Shown piece after piece: positions 15,996 to 24,695 of a stretch of DNA of 64,000 nucleotides (position 1 is its first letter; each line of letters starts with the position of its first letter). The notes below the pieces were generated by a model. The model did no database searches and was not told where the DNA came from. It saw nothing but the letters and a program-made list of their open reading frames with translations. The stretch is from Candidatus Yanofskyibacteriota bacterium (GTDB lineage Bacteria > Patescibacteria > Paceibacteria > 2-02-FULL-40-12 > IGHO2-12-FULL-4), in contig JACPNK010000007.1 of NCBI GenBank assembly GCA_016185525.1, positions 45,801 through 109,800 of the forward strand. Reading direction: 5' to 3'. Position numbers and translations under genes: made by a program.

Positions 15996-17050
15996 ACGAA
16001 TTCAGGCAGGATTTGGTTTCAGGCGACTGGGTGCTTTTTGCTACGGGGAGAGCTAAACGCCCCGGTCCCGATATTGAGCAGGTCTTTGGCAAGCAGGGGC
16101 GGAAGGGACCGCTGACAATATCGGGCTCGGGAGTTTCAACAAAAAGCAACTTCGGCATTGGGACGGCGAAGTGTCCCTTTGACGACCCCATTGCTTCCGG
16201 TCAGGAAATTATAAAACTTTATCCATCGGAGAAGGACTGGCAGATTGCTGTAATTAAAAACAAATATCCGGCTTTGGTCTACGGAGTTTGCGAGGCGCCG
16301 AGACAACAGGGCCCTTTTAGAGTTGCAGAAGCTTCCGGTTTTCACGAGGTGGTGATTACCAGAGATCACAATAAAAATCTTCAAGATTTTAGCGAAATAG
16401 AAACACTGGAAGTTCTTAAAGTTTTTAAGGACCGCTATCAGACAATAGCTTCTGAATTTTGCGGGCAATATATTTTAATATTTCACAACTTTGGTCTTCA
16501 GGCCGGCGGAAGCGTCCAGCACCCTCACTCTCAAATTATGGCTACGCCGATTTTGCCGCCTGATGTTATGAATAGCGTGGTCGGCGCGGAAAAGTTTTAC
16601 CTTAAAAATAATCGCAAGGTTCACGAAGTTTTGATGAATTGGGAGTTGGAACAAAAAACCAGGATAGTGAATGAAAACGAATCATTTATCGCTCTTTGTC
16701 CTTTTGTTTCAAAAAAGCCGTATGAAGTTAGAATTTTTCCAAAAAATATGAGTTCTCAATTCGAGGTAACCAACGGCAACGAATTAGAAAATCTTGCGGC
16801 AATACTCAATTCTGTTTTGAGGAAATTAAAAAAAGTTTTAAATAATCCGTCGTACAATTTTTTTATTCATTCGGCTCCAATCAAGGTTCTGGACGCAGTC
16901 GGTATGGGCGTTGAACAGTATTATACTTGGCATATGGAAATTTTTCCTCACACTTCTACTGTCGGTGGTTTTGAACTTGGCACTGGTATGGATATTAATA
17001 TCATAGATCCTGATAAAGCGGCATCAGAATTAAGAAATGCCGACTTGTAG
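15977..17050 (+). CDS. galT: Galactose-1-phosphate uridylyltransferase
   Basis: Swaps UMP between UDP-glucose and galactose-1-phosphate (Leloir pathway). The catalytic HPH motif is in GGSVQHPHSQIMATP, where the second histidine of HPH carries the uridylyl group. The C-terminal WHMEIFPHTSTVGGFELGTG is another histidine triad-like signature. KCPFD near residue 55 may contribute a metal ligand. The 357 residues are full length. No galK or galE is nearby, so a role in nucleotide-sugar supply for surface polysaccharide is possible. Confidence 0.92.
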   Translation: MERKILNEFRQDLVSGDWVLFATGRAKRPGPDIEQVFGKQGRKGPLTISGSGVSTKSNFGIGTAKCPFDDPIASGQEIIKLYPSEKDWQIAVIKNKYPALVYGVCEAPRQQGPFRVAEASGFHEVVITRDHNKNLQDFSEIETLEVLKVFKDRYQTIASEFCGQYILIFHNFGLQAGGSVQHPHSQIMATPILPPDVMNSVVGAEKFYLKNNRKVHEVLMNWELEQKTRIVNENESFIALCPFVSKKPYEVRIFPKNMSSQFEVTNGNELENLAAILNSVLRKLKKVLNNPSYNFFIHSAPIKVLDAVGMGVEQYYTWHMEIFPHTSTVGGFELGTGMDINIIDPDKAASELRNADL

Positions 17051-17065
17051 TGAGTTTACCGAACT

Positions 17066-17695
17066 ATGTTTGGATTTTTATCAACTTCCTTGGACAAAGC
17101 AGTGGTGTTTCTTGGCGCTTTAGGTTATGCCGGTGTTTTTTGGGCTTCTTTCCTGGACAGGTTAACCGTATTTCTGACTCCGGCGGAAATAGTTCTGCCC
17201 GCTTTCGGCATCCTTATAAGTCAGGAAAAACTTTCTTTTTGGCCGGTAATGATATGGCTTACCGCGGGTAATTTTTTGGGCAATCTGGGTCTTTATTTTA
17301 TTTTTCTCAAGGGGGGCAGACTGTTTCTGGAAAAATACGGCAAATATTTTTTGATAACAAAACACGAACTGAACCACTTAGACAAATGGTTTGCCAAATA
17401 CGGTGACAAAATAGTTTTTTGGGGGTATTTCATACCATCATCCGGCAGAAGCATTGTTCCAATTCCGGCCGGCATATCAAGGATGAGTTTGTCTAAATTT
17501 TCTCTCTATACCTTTTTGGGGTCAATGCCTCTTAACTTTCTGTATGTTTATATCGGAATCAGAGCGGGGGATAATTTGGACAGAATCTTTTCTTTTTTGG
17601 ATAAGTTTAATTATGTTTTTGTCGTTGTGCTGATTGTTTTGGTAATATGGCATGTATATTGCCATGGGGCCAAAAAGCATTTAACCCATGAATAA
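17066..17695 (+). CDS. DedA family membrane protein
   Basis: The 209 residues hold four to five hydrophobic segments. The DedA signature is visible as PAEIVLPAFGILI, GNFLGNLGLYFIFLKGGRLF and the conserved F-x-R-F-like amphipathic region IPSSGRSIVPIPAGISRMS. DedA proteins are undecaprenyl-phosphate or phospholipid flippases in characterised bacteria. The neighbouring polyprenyl-dependent glycosyltransferase fits lipid-carrier recycling, though this is inference. It overlaps tpiA by 8 bases. Confidence 0.88.
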   Translation: MFGFLSTSLDKAVVFLGALGYAGVFWASFLDRLTVFLTPAEIVLPAFGILISQEKLSFWPVMIWLTAGNFLGNLGLYFIFLKGGRLFLEKYGKYFLITKHELNHLDKWFAKYGDKIVFWGYFIPSSGRSIVPIPAGISRMSLSKFSLYTFLGSMPLNFLYVYIGIRAGDNLDRIFSFLDKFNYVFVVVLIVLVIWHVYCHGAKKHLTHE

Positions 17696-18398
17696 GATAG
17701 TAATTGCCAACTGGAAAAACCATCCGGAAACTTTGAAAGAAGCCAAAGAGCTTTTTGAATTTGAAGTTGCTGAGGCTTCAAAGTACGAAGGGGTCAAAAC
17801 AGTTATTTGTCCGCCGGAACAATTTCTGAAGCCGTTACTACGGATAAATGCAGAATTTGTCGGCGCGCAGGATGTTTTCTGGAATTTAGGAGACGATAAC
17901 TATGTGATAAAATATGCGTTGGTAGGCCATTCTGACCGTCGCCAAGCGGGAGACACGGACGAAAAAATAAACGATAAGTTAAAAGTTGCTTTGGCTTCTG
18001 GCGCAGTGCCCTTTCTGCTTGTGGGAGAAAAAGAAAAAGGCGATAACCGACAGGAAATATTGGAGAGGCAACTTTTTGGCGCTACCACCAACCTAATGAC
18101 CTCGCAGGTCGTTAACATTGTAATTGTTTATGAGCCGGTTTGGGCAATTAGTACCAATCCCGATTCTGAACCAGACAAGCCGGAAAACACATTGGAAGCT
18201 TACAAAATTATCAATAACTTTTTGTTTAAAAATTATAGCCTAGAACCTAAAGCAATATTTTATGGCGGGAGTGTTAATCAGAGCAATGTTGCCGATTTTC
18301 TTAAACATCCGGAAATCAACGGCGCGGTTATTGGCGGAGCAAGCCTGCGAAAAGAAGAATTTGGAGAAATTTTAAAAATAGTTTCCGGCTTAAAATGA
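17688..18398 (+). CDS. tpiA: Triosephosphate isomerase
   Basis: Interconverts dihydroxyacetone phosphate and glyceraldehyde-3-phosphate. The catalytic lysine is in IANWKNHPE, the histidine in ALVGHSDRR and the glutamate in VYEPVWAIS. The phosphate-binding FYGGSVNQSN and GAVIGGASLR are intact. GHSDRR replaces the usual GHSERR. At 236 residues it is somewhat short. It overlaps pgk by four bases, giving a tpiA-pgk glycolytic pair. Confidence 0.96.
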   Translation: MNKIVIANWKNHPETLKEAKELFEFEVAEASKYEGVKTVICPPEQFLKPLLRINAEFVGAQDVFWNLGDDNYVIKYALVGHSDRRQAGDTDEKINDKLKVALASGAVPFLLVGEKEKGDNRQEILERQLFGATTNLMTSQVVNIVIVYEPVWAISTNPDSEPDKPENTLEAYKIINNFLFKNYSLEPKAIFYGGSVNQSNVADFLKHPEINGAVIGGASLRKEEFGEILKIVSGLK

Positions 18399-19546
18399 AA
18401 TTCTTAGAAGATTTAGGTAAAAAAGAGCTTGACGAAAAAAAAGTTTTTTTGAGGGTTGATTTTGATGTACCCGTTGAAGCTGGAAAAATTAAAGAAAACT
18501 TCCGCATCAAGGCACAAAAAGAGACCATTGATTATTTGGCAAATAACGGCGCCAAGGTGATGCTGGCTGGCCACATTAGCTCCACTGATAGTTTCTTTTC
18601 GATCGCAGAGGAGATAGGAGAAATTATTGGACATACTTTAACTTTAGTGCCTCATTCAGAATTGAACTCTATTGGCAGTCTTTTCACAGAATGCCCAGTT
18701 TTACTTTTGGATAATTTAAGACAAGACTCTCGCGAGGAACAAAACAAGGATGAGTTTGCTCGGGGGCTGTCTAAGGGTTTTGACTTTTATGTAAACAACG
18801 ATTTTGCGGTTTGCCACCGCAGTCACGCTTCAGTTTCAGCAATCACTAAATACTTACCTAGTTATGCCGGTTTCTTGGTTAAAAAAGAAGTAGAAAATTT
18901 GTCTAAAGCCATAAAGGCTCCGCTGGAAGGCAAGATATTGGTTGTGGGCGGAGCTAAAATTTCTACAAAACTGCCGGTGATCAAAAACTTTTTAGATAAA
19001 GCCGAGAAAGTTTTGATTGGCGGGGCGTTGGCCAATAACTTTTTTAAAGAACAAGGAGTAAGTGTCGGCTCTTCTGTTGTTGACAACTCGGTTACCCCCA
19101 ACTTTCTGACACCCGGTGTCAGAAAGTTGATTTTACCGGAAGACATCTTGGTTTCATTTGATAAAACCGGAGAAACAACTCCCGAGTCGTATCCCGTTAA
19201 AAATTTAGATCCAGCTGGTATCATCGTTGATATTGGTCCGGAAACGGCCAAACATTTTGGGGAGATAATCAGAAATTCATCAATGGTAATTTGGAACGGG
19301 CCGATGGGTTTGTCGGAAGTAGAAAAGTTTGCTGGAGGAACAAGGGTAATTGCTGAAGCTGTTACTAAAGCTAAGTATTCCATTATTGGTGGCGGCGATA
19401 CGGTTGCCGCAGTTGACAAGCTTGGTTTGCTTGGTAAATTCAGCTATGTTTCCACGGGCGGTGGCGCTATGCTGGCTTTTCTGGCAGGAGAAGAGCTGCC
19501 GGGGTTGAGGGTGTTGGGCTACTATCCGGACCAATCTAACCAGTAA
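18395..19546 (+). CDS. pgk: Phosphoglycerate kinase with in-frame palindrome
   Basis: Transfers phosphate from 1,3-bisphosphoglycerate to ADP. The 383 residues keep FLRVDFDVPVE (N-domain), HRSHAS, GGAKISTKLPVI, WNGPMGLSEVEKF, IIGGGDTVAAV and STGGGAMLAFLAGEELPGL. The N-domain arginine regions are diverged (LAGHISSTDS in place of the common sHLGRPkG). Residues around NFLTPGVRKLILP are encoded by a palindrome that also flanks the RAYT gene near 54.2 kb. The reading frame stays open through it. A short fragment of another pgk 3' end occurs at 38437. Confidence 0.95.
   Translation: MKFLEDLGKKELDEKKVFLRVDFDVPVEAGKIKENFRIKAQKETIDYLANNGAKVMLAGHISSTDSFFSIAEEIGEIIGHTLTLVPHSELNSIGSLFTECPVLLLDNLRQDSREEQNKDEFARGLSKGFDFYVNNDFAVCHRSHASVSAITKYLPSYAGFLVKKEVENLSKAIKAPLEGKILVVGGAKISTKLPVIKNFLDKAEKVLIGGALANNFFKEQGVSVGSSVVDNSVTPNFLTPGVRKLILPEDILVSFDKTGETTPESYPVKNLDPAGIIVDIGPETAKHFGEIIRNSSMVIWNGPMGLSEVEKFAGGTRVIAEAVTKAKYSIIGGGDTVAAVDKLGLLGKFSYVSTGGGAMLAFLAGEELPGLRVLGYYPDQSNQ
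19099..19129 (+). repeat. RAYT-2 family palindrome inside pgk
   Basis: Perfect 15-base arms around one central base: CAACTTTCTGACACC (19099-19113) and GGTGTCAGAAAGTTG (19115-19129). The core is the same as in the copies at 54176, 54384 and 54923, in the opposite orientation judged by the central base. Confidence 0.95.
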
Positions 19547-19547
19547 A

Positions 19548-20495
19548 ATGAAATACCACATTTATTTTCATGATGACTTTGACGGCACGGCTTGTGCCGC
19601 TTTAATGTCTAATTTTTTAAGTTCGCGAGGTGACGGTGTGGCTTCCTTTAATCCGATTGATTATGTCCCAGGCCTTAAAAAGCAATGGCTTAATTACAAA
19701 TTCAAGAGGCCGTTTATTCTTGTTGACTTTATGTATCATCCCAAAGCAGACTGGTGGTTTGACCATCACGTAACCTCGTTCTTAAAACCGGAATGGCAAA
19801 AAGGACTTAAAAATGACCCTCGGCACTATTTCGACCCTTCTTACAAGTCTGTTTACGGAATGACTCTTAATTTTTTGAAAAGAAAATATAAATACAAACC
19901 ACCAAAGCAACTAAACGACTTGGAACACTGGGCGGACATTATAGACTCTGCTTCCTACAAAACAGCCAAAGAGGGAATTACGTTCAGGTCTACTGCTCAA
20001 AAGTTAATGCTTCTGCTTGGTAACTATGAAAAAGTTGCAAAAACCGGCTATGGAGAAATGCAGTTAGAGCTCGTAAAAACTTTGGCCGAAGGAAAAATTT
20101 ACGTTTTTCTGAAAAAATATAAAAAGCATTTGCTGAAGCTCAAAGACAAACTCAAAAAAGGAGTTCTGGTTTTTAAAAAATACGCGATTTTAAAAGGTAA
20201 AGTTGTTGTGCTTTCTGAAGAAGGTCTAGAAATAATTTTCAAAGGCTTTCTTGGTTACTACATTTTTCCTAAGGCCGAATATGCGGTTACGGTTTCCAAA
20301 GATAGCAGCGGCTTCCATTTGCATGTCGGCAGAAATCCTTGGCTTAAGAAGGAAAGCAATTTAAGCATAGGGGATTTAATGAAAAAATACGGCGGTGGCG
20401 GCCATAAAAATGTTGGCGGCGCTGAAACCAAAAATTATAAAGAGGCCCTGAAAATAAGCAATGAGATAGTAGAGCACTTGAATTCCAATGATTAA
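19548..20495 (+). CDS. DHH family phosphoesterase
   Basis: A 315-residue member of the DHH superfamily, whose members cleave phosphodiester or pyrophosphate bonds with Mn. Metal motifs: HDDFDGTACAA at residues 8-18 and the signature DHH in WWFDHHVTSF. The C-terminal DHHA1-type substrate loop is MKKYGGGGHKNVGGAE. NrnA-like oligonucleotide or cyclic-dinucleotide hydrolysis is possible, but the substrate cannot be read from sequence. It begins one base after pgk and overlaps the next gene by 8 bases; both that gene and the next act on nucleic acids. Confidence 0.85.
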   Translation: MKYHIYFHDDFDGTACAALMSNFLSSRGDGVASFNPIDYVPGLKKQWLNYKFKRPFILVDFMYHPKADWWFDHHVTSFLKPEWQKGLKNDPRHYFDPSYKSVYGMTLNFLKRKYKYKPPKQLNDLEHWADIIDSASYKTAKEGITFRSTAQKLMLLLGNYEKVAKTGYGEMQLELVKTLAEGKIYVFLKKYKKHLLKLKDKLKKGVLVFKKYAILKGKVVVLSEEGLEIIFKGFLGYYIFPKAEYAVTVSKDSSGFHLHVGRNPWLKKESNLSIGDLMKKYGGGGHKNVGGAETKNYKEALKISNEIVEHLNSND

Positions 20496-21066
20496 GCATA
20501 TTCTTAACAGGCGTCCTAAAAAGTTTGTGGCTGATACCGGTATTAAGCGCCGGCCTTTGATTTTTGTTGACTCGGAATTTTCAGGTTTAAATTTGAATAA
20601 CGAGGTTATAGAAATAGGCTGTCTAGTGGTTGATCCGAAGACTTTGAAGATTAAAAAAGAATGGTTTGCTAAAATTAAACCAGAAAATATAAAAGCAGCT
20701 GAAACCAGCTCTCTTGAAATAATTGGCTACTCCAAAGATGAATGGAAAGATGCTATTTCGCTTAGAGACGGCATGTTAAATTTTAATAAAATCGCCAAAG
20801 ACGGAGTTTTGGTTGGCTATAACGTAGCTTGGGATTTTATGTTTTTGGAAAAATCTTTTTTTGAGCTGGGAATAAAACCGGCCTTCCACTGGCAGATTCT
20901 GGATGTGCTTTCAATGGTGTTCTATAAATTTTATAATAAACTGGGAGTCAAAGGTTTTCGCATGAAAGAAGTGGAAAAGTTTTTAAACATCAAGCATGGA
21001 GTTTGGCATAATCCTTTGGATGACGCCCGGGCCACCTACGAAATATTTTTAAAAATACTAAAATAG
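20488..21066 (+). CDS. DnaQ-like 3'-5' exonuclease
   Basis: A 192-residue DEDDh exonuclease. Exo I is FVDSEFSGL (DxE) at residues 27-35, Exo II is GYNVAWDFMFLEK and Exo III is HNPLDDARAT. The fold matches the DNA polymerase III epsilon/oligoribonuclease group. No polymerase is fused. The N-terminal 25 residues are basic (NRRPKKFVADTGIKRRP). It may act in RNA or DNA turnover together with the neighbouring DHH and RNase H proteins, but this is inference. Confidence 0.9.
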   Translation: MIKHILNRRPKKFVADTGIKRRPLIFVDSEFSGLNLNNEVIEIGCLVVDPKTLKIKKEWFAKIKPENIKAAETSSLEIIGYSKDEWKDAISLRDGMLNFNKIAKDGVLVGYNVAWDFMFLEKSFFELGIKPAFHWQILDVLSMVFYKFYNKLGVKGFRMKEVEKFLNIKHGVWHNPLDDARATYEIFLKILK

Positions 21067-21091
21067 TGACCTACATGGTCACTAGAGTAAA

Positions 21092-21526
21092 ATGGATAAA
21101 TATATAATACATACCGATGGAGGAGCAAGGGGTAATCCTGGGCCGGCGGCTATTGGTGTTGTAATCAGTAAGCCTAACGGTGCTTTGAAAAAGCATTATA
21201 GCGAATACATTGGCAGTGCGACCAATAATGAGGCCGAATACCAAGCGGCTATTTTTGCTTTAAAAAAACTAAAACAGCTTATCGGGAAAGAAGAGCTTAA
21301 AAAAGTTGCAGTTGAAGTCAGCGTTGATAGCGAGTTTCTGGAACGGCAAGTTAATGGAATATATAAAGTTAAGGAGCCGGAAATTCAGAAATTATTTCTT
21401 GAGTTGTGGAATTTAAAACTTGATTTTGGAGAAGTTAATTTTAAGTCTGTGCCGCGGGAAGATAATTCTGAAGCCGATGAGTTGGTAAATGTAGCTTTAG
21501 ACAAAGAACTGAATAAATTATTGTAA
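21092..21526 (+). CDS. rnhA: Ribonuclease H type I family protein
   Basis: 144 residues with the RNase H active-site carboxylates: IIHTDGGARGNPGPAA (D), NNEAEYQAAIFAL (E), VSVDSEFLERQV (D) and REDNSEADELV (D). It lacks the basic protrusion of E. coli RNase HI and is closer to the short RNase HI-like group. It would cut RNA in RNA:DNA hybrids, such as Okazaki primers. The rnpB promoter starts inside its last codons. Confidence 0.9.
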   Translation: MDKYIIHTDGGARGNPGPAAIGVVISKPNGALKKHYSEYIGSATNNEAEYQAAIFALKKLKQLIGKEELKKVAVEVSVDSEFLERQVNGIYKVKEPEIQKLFLELWNLKLDFGEVNFKSVPREDNSEADELVNVALDKELNKLL

Positions 21527-21549
21527 CCAACGCCTCTTTGTGGTATAAT
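21521..21549 (+). promoter_or_regulatory. Promoter of rnpB
   Basis: TTGTAA (21521-21526), a 17-base spacer and TATAAT (21544-21549). Transcription would start near 21556, the first base of helix P1. Confidence 0.8.
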
Positions 21550-21588
21550 TTATTGTCTTGGTAAGTTGGGTAGCTACCGTGGAGCGGT

Positions 21589-21613
21589 CCGCCTGTGCTA
21601 AGGCTACGGCGAG
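21589..21613 (+). repeat. GCTAAAGC-family palindrome in the 5' part of rnpB
   Basis: CCGCCTGTGCTAAGGCTACG followed by GCGAG matches 22 of 25 bases with 48841-48865 inside the GH1 gene. It precedes the conserved GAGGAAAG region. Confidence 0.8.
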
Positions 21614-22011
21614 ACGCTTCGCGGAGGAAAGTCCGAACACTTATTTAATGGCAACTTAAGAGCTATTAAAAACAGTAGCGGGTAACGCCCGTCGGCAAAC
21701 GAGGCGATTCTACAGGCGACTAAATCCGTTTGCAAGAAATTTCGCCTTACAAATGCCAGAGGTGCGAGCAGAGACGTCTCAAAGCGCAAGCCGAGAGACA
21801 CCCTTATGGGGTGAGCTTTGTTGGTAACAACGAGGGTGAAACGGCTAAATCCTTACTGGAGTGCAAGTACAGCGTTCTTCCACAGACTCAGGATAAGTTT
21901 TCCTGTTGACTGTTGTGAGGTTCGAAAAGTTAGTACGCAGAAGTCCTTAAGTAATGAAGGGCTAGATCCAAGCGGTAACGTTTGGACCAGATAAATTGCT
22001 ACACATTAGCT

Positions 22012-22034
22012 GCCGTCGCTAAAGCTATGGCGGC
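22012..22034 (+). repeat. GCTAAAGC-family palindrome in the 3' part of rnpB
   Basis: GCCG (22012-22015) and CGGC (22031-22034) close a loop containing GCTAAAGCTATGGCG (22018-22032). This 15-mer is identical to part of the element in the GH1 gene at 48841-48865. Confidence 0.8.
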
Positions 22035-22072
22035 CGAGGACAGAATTCGGCTTATAGACTTGCCAAGATATT

Positions 22073-22103
22073 AAAAACCACCCGCTATTAGCGGGTGGTT
22101 TTT
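22073..22103 (+). terminator. Intrinsic terminator of rnpB
   Basis: Perfect 14-bp stem: AAAAACCACCCGCT (22073-22086), a 3-base loop, AGCGGGTGGTTTTT (22090-22103). Confidence 0.92.
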
Positions 22104-22140
22104 AATTGAAAAATTATTTTTTTTGTTATAAGGTTAACCC

Positions 22141-23526
22141 GTGAAAAAATCTGAATTATTCTTCAATACACTCCTTTTGCCTGTTGATTTCTTGATGATT
22201 GTCTTTGCCGGTATTGCTACATACTTGTTACGTACTAAAATTTTCTCTTCTTTTAGGCCGGTATTGTTTGAATTTAATCTGCCTCTGGAAAAATACTTCC
22301 TTTTGGTCTTTTTGGTCTCGGTCTTATTTATCGGTATTTTTGCCATCTCCGGTCTCTATAAGTTGAGGACAACCACAGGAAGAATTGAGGAGTTTTTTAG
22401 GGTGGCCATAGCTTCCTCGGCAGGTGTGATGGTTTTGATTGTTTATATTTTCTTGAGACAAGAACTTTTCAACTCTAGGTTCTTGATTTTAGGTGGTTGG
22501 TTTTTGTCTGTTGTTTTTGTTTCACTGGGCAGATTTCTGGTTCGTTATTTACAAAAAAGATTGGTGGCTATGCACGATTTCGGAGTTCATAGAGTTTTGG
22601 TTATTGGCGATGACAAGATTTCAAACAAACTCACTCAAGAAATATCCCAAAATCGGGCAATCGGCTATCGCATTGTTAAACATCTGGAGAATCCCGAAGT
22701 GGCGGAAGTAAAACTAGCTATTGGCAGTCCCGGTATAGATGAGGTCATATTGGCTAACCCAAACTATCCGGGAGAAAAAATATTGGAGATAGTAGATTTT
22801 TGCAACGAAAACCACCTGACATTTAAATTTGTGCCGAATATTTACCAGACTTTAACAACTAACTTTTCTATTGATGTGCTGGCTGGAGTTCCCATGATTG
22901 AGCTTCGTCGCACTAACCTAGATGGTTGGGGCAGAGTCATCAAAAGATTTATAGACATTGTTTTTAGTTCGCTCGCTCTACTTGTTTTTTCGCCACTTTT
23001 TTTGATCGCAACTCTTGCTATTAAGTGGGAGACCGAGGGATCAGTCTTTGTAAGGTTGCGCCGAGTAAGTCAGAATAAAGAGTTTAATTTGCTGAAGTTC
23101 CGCTCTATGATAAAAAACGCTGAAGATTTAAAACCATTTTTGGCGGACTTAAACGAAAGAAAAGACGGCCCTCTTTTTAAGATTAAAAACGATCCACGTG
23201 TTACAAAAGTCGGAAGATTTATCCGGCATTATCGTTTAGATGAACTGCCTCAATTTCTTAATATCATCAGAGGCGACATAAGCTTGGTCGGCCCCCGCCC
23301 TCACCAACCAGATGAAATTTCAAAATACCAAAAACATCAAAAGAAAGTTTTATCCATTAAAGCTGGTGCGACAGGTTTGGCGCAGGTTTCCGGCAGTTCT
23401 GATTTGCCGTTTGAAGAAGAGGTTACGCTGGACTCTTTTTATATTGAAAACTGGTCTCTTTTTCAGGATCTAAAAATTATTTTAAAGACGATTGGCAAAA
23501 TGTTTACCGACCGCTCTGCGGTCTAA
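22141..23526 (+). CDS. Polyprenyl glycosylphosphotransferase (initiating sugar transferase)
   Basis: Starts surface polysaccharide synthesis by moving a sugar-phosphate onto undecaprenyl phosphate. Of 461 residues, about 1-130 hold four to five membrane segments. The middle has a nucleotide-binding-like strand HRVLVIGDDKIS. The C-terminal sugar transferase domain starts at KRFIDIVFSSLALLVFSPLF and has LLKFRSM, YRLDELPQFLNIIRGDISL and VGPRPHQPDE. The start is GTG at 22141, eight bases after a TATAAG box (22127-22132), so the mRNA may be leaderless. It heads a polysaccharide cluster with two GT4 genes. Confidence 0.95.
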   Translation: MKKSELFFNTLLLPVDFLMIVFAGIATYLLRTKIFSSFRPVLFEFNLPLEKYFLLVFLVSVLFIGIFAISGLYKLRTTTGRIEEFFRVAIASSAGVMVLIVYIFLRQELFNSRFLILGGWFLSVVFVSLGRFLVRYLQKRLVAMHDFGVHRVLVIGDDKISNKLTQEISQNRAIGYRIVKHLENPEVAEVKLAIGSPGIDEVILANPNYPGEKILEIVDFCNENHLTFKFVPNIYQTLTTNFSIDVLAGVPMIELRRTNLDGWGRVIKRFIDIVFSSLALLVFSPLFLIATLAIKWETEGSVFVRLRRVSQNKEFNLLKFRSMIKNAEDLKPFLADLNERKDGPLFKIKNDPRVTKVGRFIRHYRLDELPQFLNIIRGDISLVGPRPHQPDEISKYQKHQKKVLSIKAGATGLAQVSGSSDLPFEEEVTLDSFYIENWSLFQDLKIILKTIGKMFTDRSAV

Positions 23527-23534
23527 CGACTAAT

Positions 23535-24683
23535 ATGAGAGTTGCTCTGGTTCACGACTATCTTAACCAGTATGGAGGAGGAGAAAGAGTCCTCGGGTTT
23601 TTGTGTGAGATGTTTCCGCGGGCCCATATTTTTACTTTAATCTACGATGAGCGATTAACCGGTGGCGCTTTTCGGGGTCGGCAAATTCACACCTCTTTTC
23701 TTCAAAAAATTCCTTGGGCCAAAAAAAACCACAGATTTTTGCCTATACTCATGCCTTTGGCAGTAGAACAGTTTGATTTATCAAATTTTGACTTGGTTAT
23801 TTCCAATTCAGCTTCTTTTGCCAAGGGTGTAATAACCAAGCCTTATACAAAGCACATTTCTTATTGCATGACTCCGACCAGATATCTTTGGGACGATAGC
23901 CAGCGTCATTTACAGGATTTTTTTGGTGTTAAAATTTTCAACAGAAACAAGCGGCTTAATGCTCGCCTCGCCGAAGCCTTCGGCGGAGCGCGGGCCGATA
24001 TTGTCTCATGGTTTGCCTTACCTTTGCTTAGCTACTTAAGAATTTGGGACCAGCAGGCGAGTAAAAGACCCGATGATTTTATTGCAATCTCTGAATTTGT
24101 AAAGCAAAGAATAAAAAAATATTATGGCCGCGCTTCGTTGGTGGTTTATCCTCCGGTTGATTCCGCAAGATTTAAGATTTCCGCTGAAATAGCCGACTAT
24201 TTTCTTATGGTCGGCCGGCTAGTTTCCTATAAGAGATTTGATCTGGCAATTAAAGTTTTTAACAACCTCGGCTGGCCTTTGAAAATTATCGGTGACGGGC
24301 CGGAGAGAAAACGTTTGCAAAAGTTGGCCGTTCCGAATGCCGACATTGAGTTTCTGGGATTAGTTTCAGACTATAAATTACCGTCTTACTATTCAAGAGC
24401 TAGAGCTTTAATTTTTCCCCAGGAAGAAGATTTTGGCATAGTTGTTGTTGAGTCTATGGCTTCAGGCAGGCCGGTTGTGGCTTTTAGGGGCGGTGGCAGT
24501 TTGGAAACTATTAAAGAGGGAGAAACCGGAGTTTTTTTTGGCGAACAAACGGAGGAGTCTTTAACGGCTGTGCTTAGAGAATTTAATCCTTTTGATTTTG
24601 ATTCCCAAAAGATAAAGGCAAGAGCAACACTTTTTGATAAAGGTATTTTTCGGGAAAAGTTTTCAGCAATTTTAAACATTTAG
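23535..24683 (+). CDS. Family 4 glycosyltransferase
   Basis: 382 residues with a GT-B fold. The N-terminal domain reads MRVALVHDYLNQYGGGERVL; the C-terminal nucleotide-sugar site has FLMVGRLVSYKRFDLAIKVF, IIGDGPERKRLQKLA and the EX7E-type PQEEDFGIVVVESMASGRPV. It probably extends the lipid-linked glycan begun by the upstream enzyme. Sugar specificity cannot be read. Eight bases separate it from the upstream gene. Confidence 0.93.
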   Translation: MRVALVHDYLNQYGGGERVLGFLCEMFPRAHIFTLIYDERLTGGAFRGRQIHTSFLQKIPWAKKNHRFLPILMPLAVEQFDLSNFDLVISNSASFAKGVITKPYTKHISYCMTPTRYLWDDSQRHLQDFFGVKIFNRNKRLNARLAEAFGGARADIVSWFALPLLSYLRIWDQQASKRPDDFIAISEFVKQRIKKYYGRASLVVYPPVDSARFKISAEIADYFLMVGRLVSYKRFDLAIKVFNNLGWPLKIIGDGPERKRLQKLAVPNADIEFLGLVSDYKLPSYYSRARALIFPQEEDFGIVVVESMASGRPVVAFRGGGSLETIKEGETGVFFGEQTEESLTAVLREFNPFDFDSQKIKARATLFDKGIFREKFSAILNI

Positions 24684-24695
24684 TCTTTTTTAGCG

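Larger units (their letters stand above)
21556..22068 (+). ncRNA. rnpB: RNase P RNA
   Basis: Catalytic RNA that matures tRNA 5' ends. P1 is formed by TCTTGGTAAG (21556-21565) and CTTGCCAAGA (22059-22068). The conserved region I GAGGAAAGTCCGAACAC begins near 21624 and region V reads ACAGAATTCGGCTTATAG near 22040. At about 513 bases it is longer than the usual 350-400. Two places carry palindromic sequence shared with other loci (21589-21613 and 22018-22032), so part of the extra length is repeat insertion in peripheral helices. A strong promoter and terminator bracket the gene. Confidence 0.96.
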
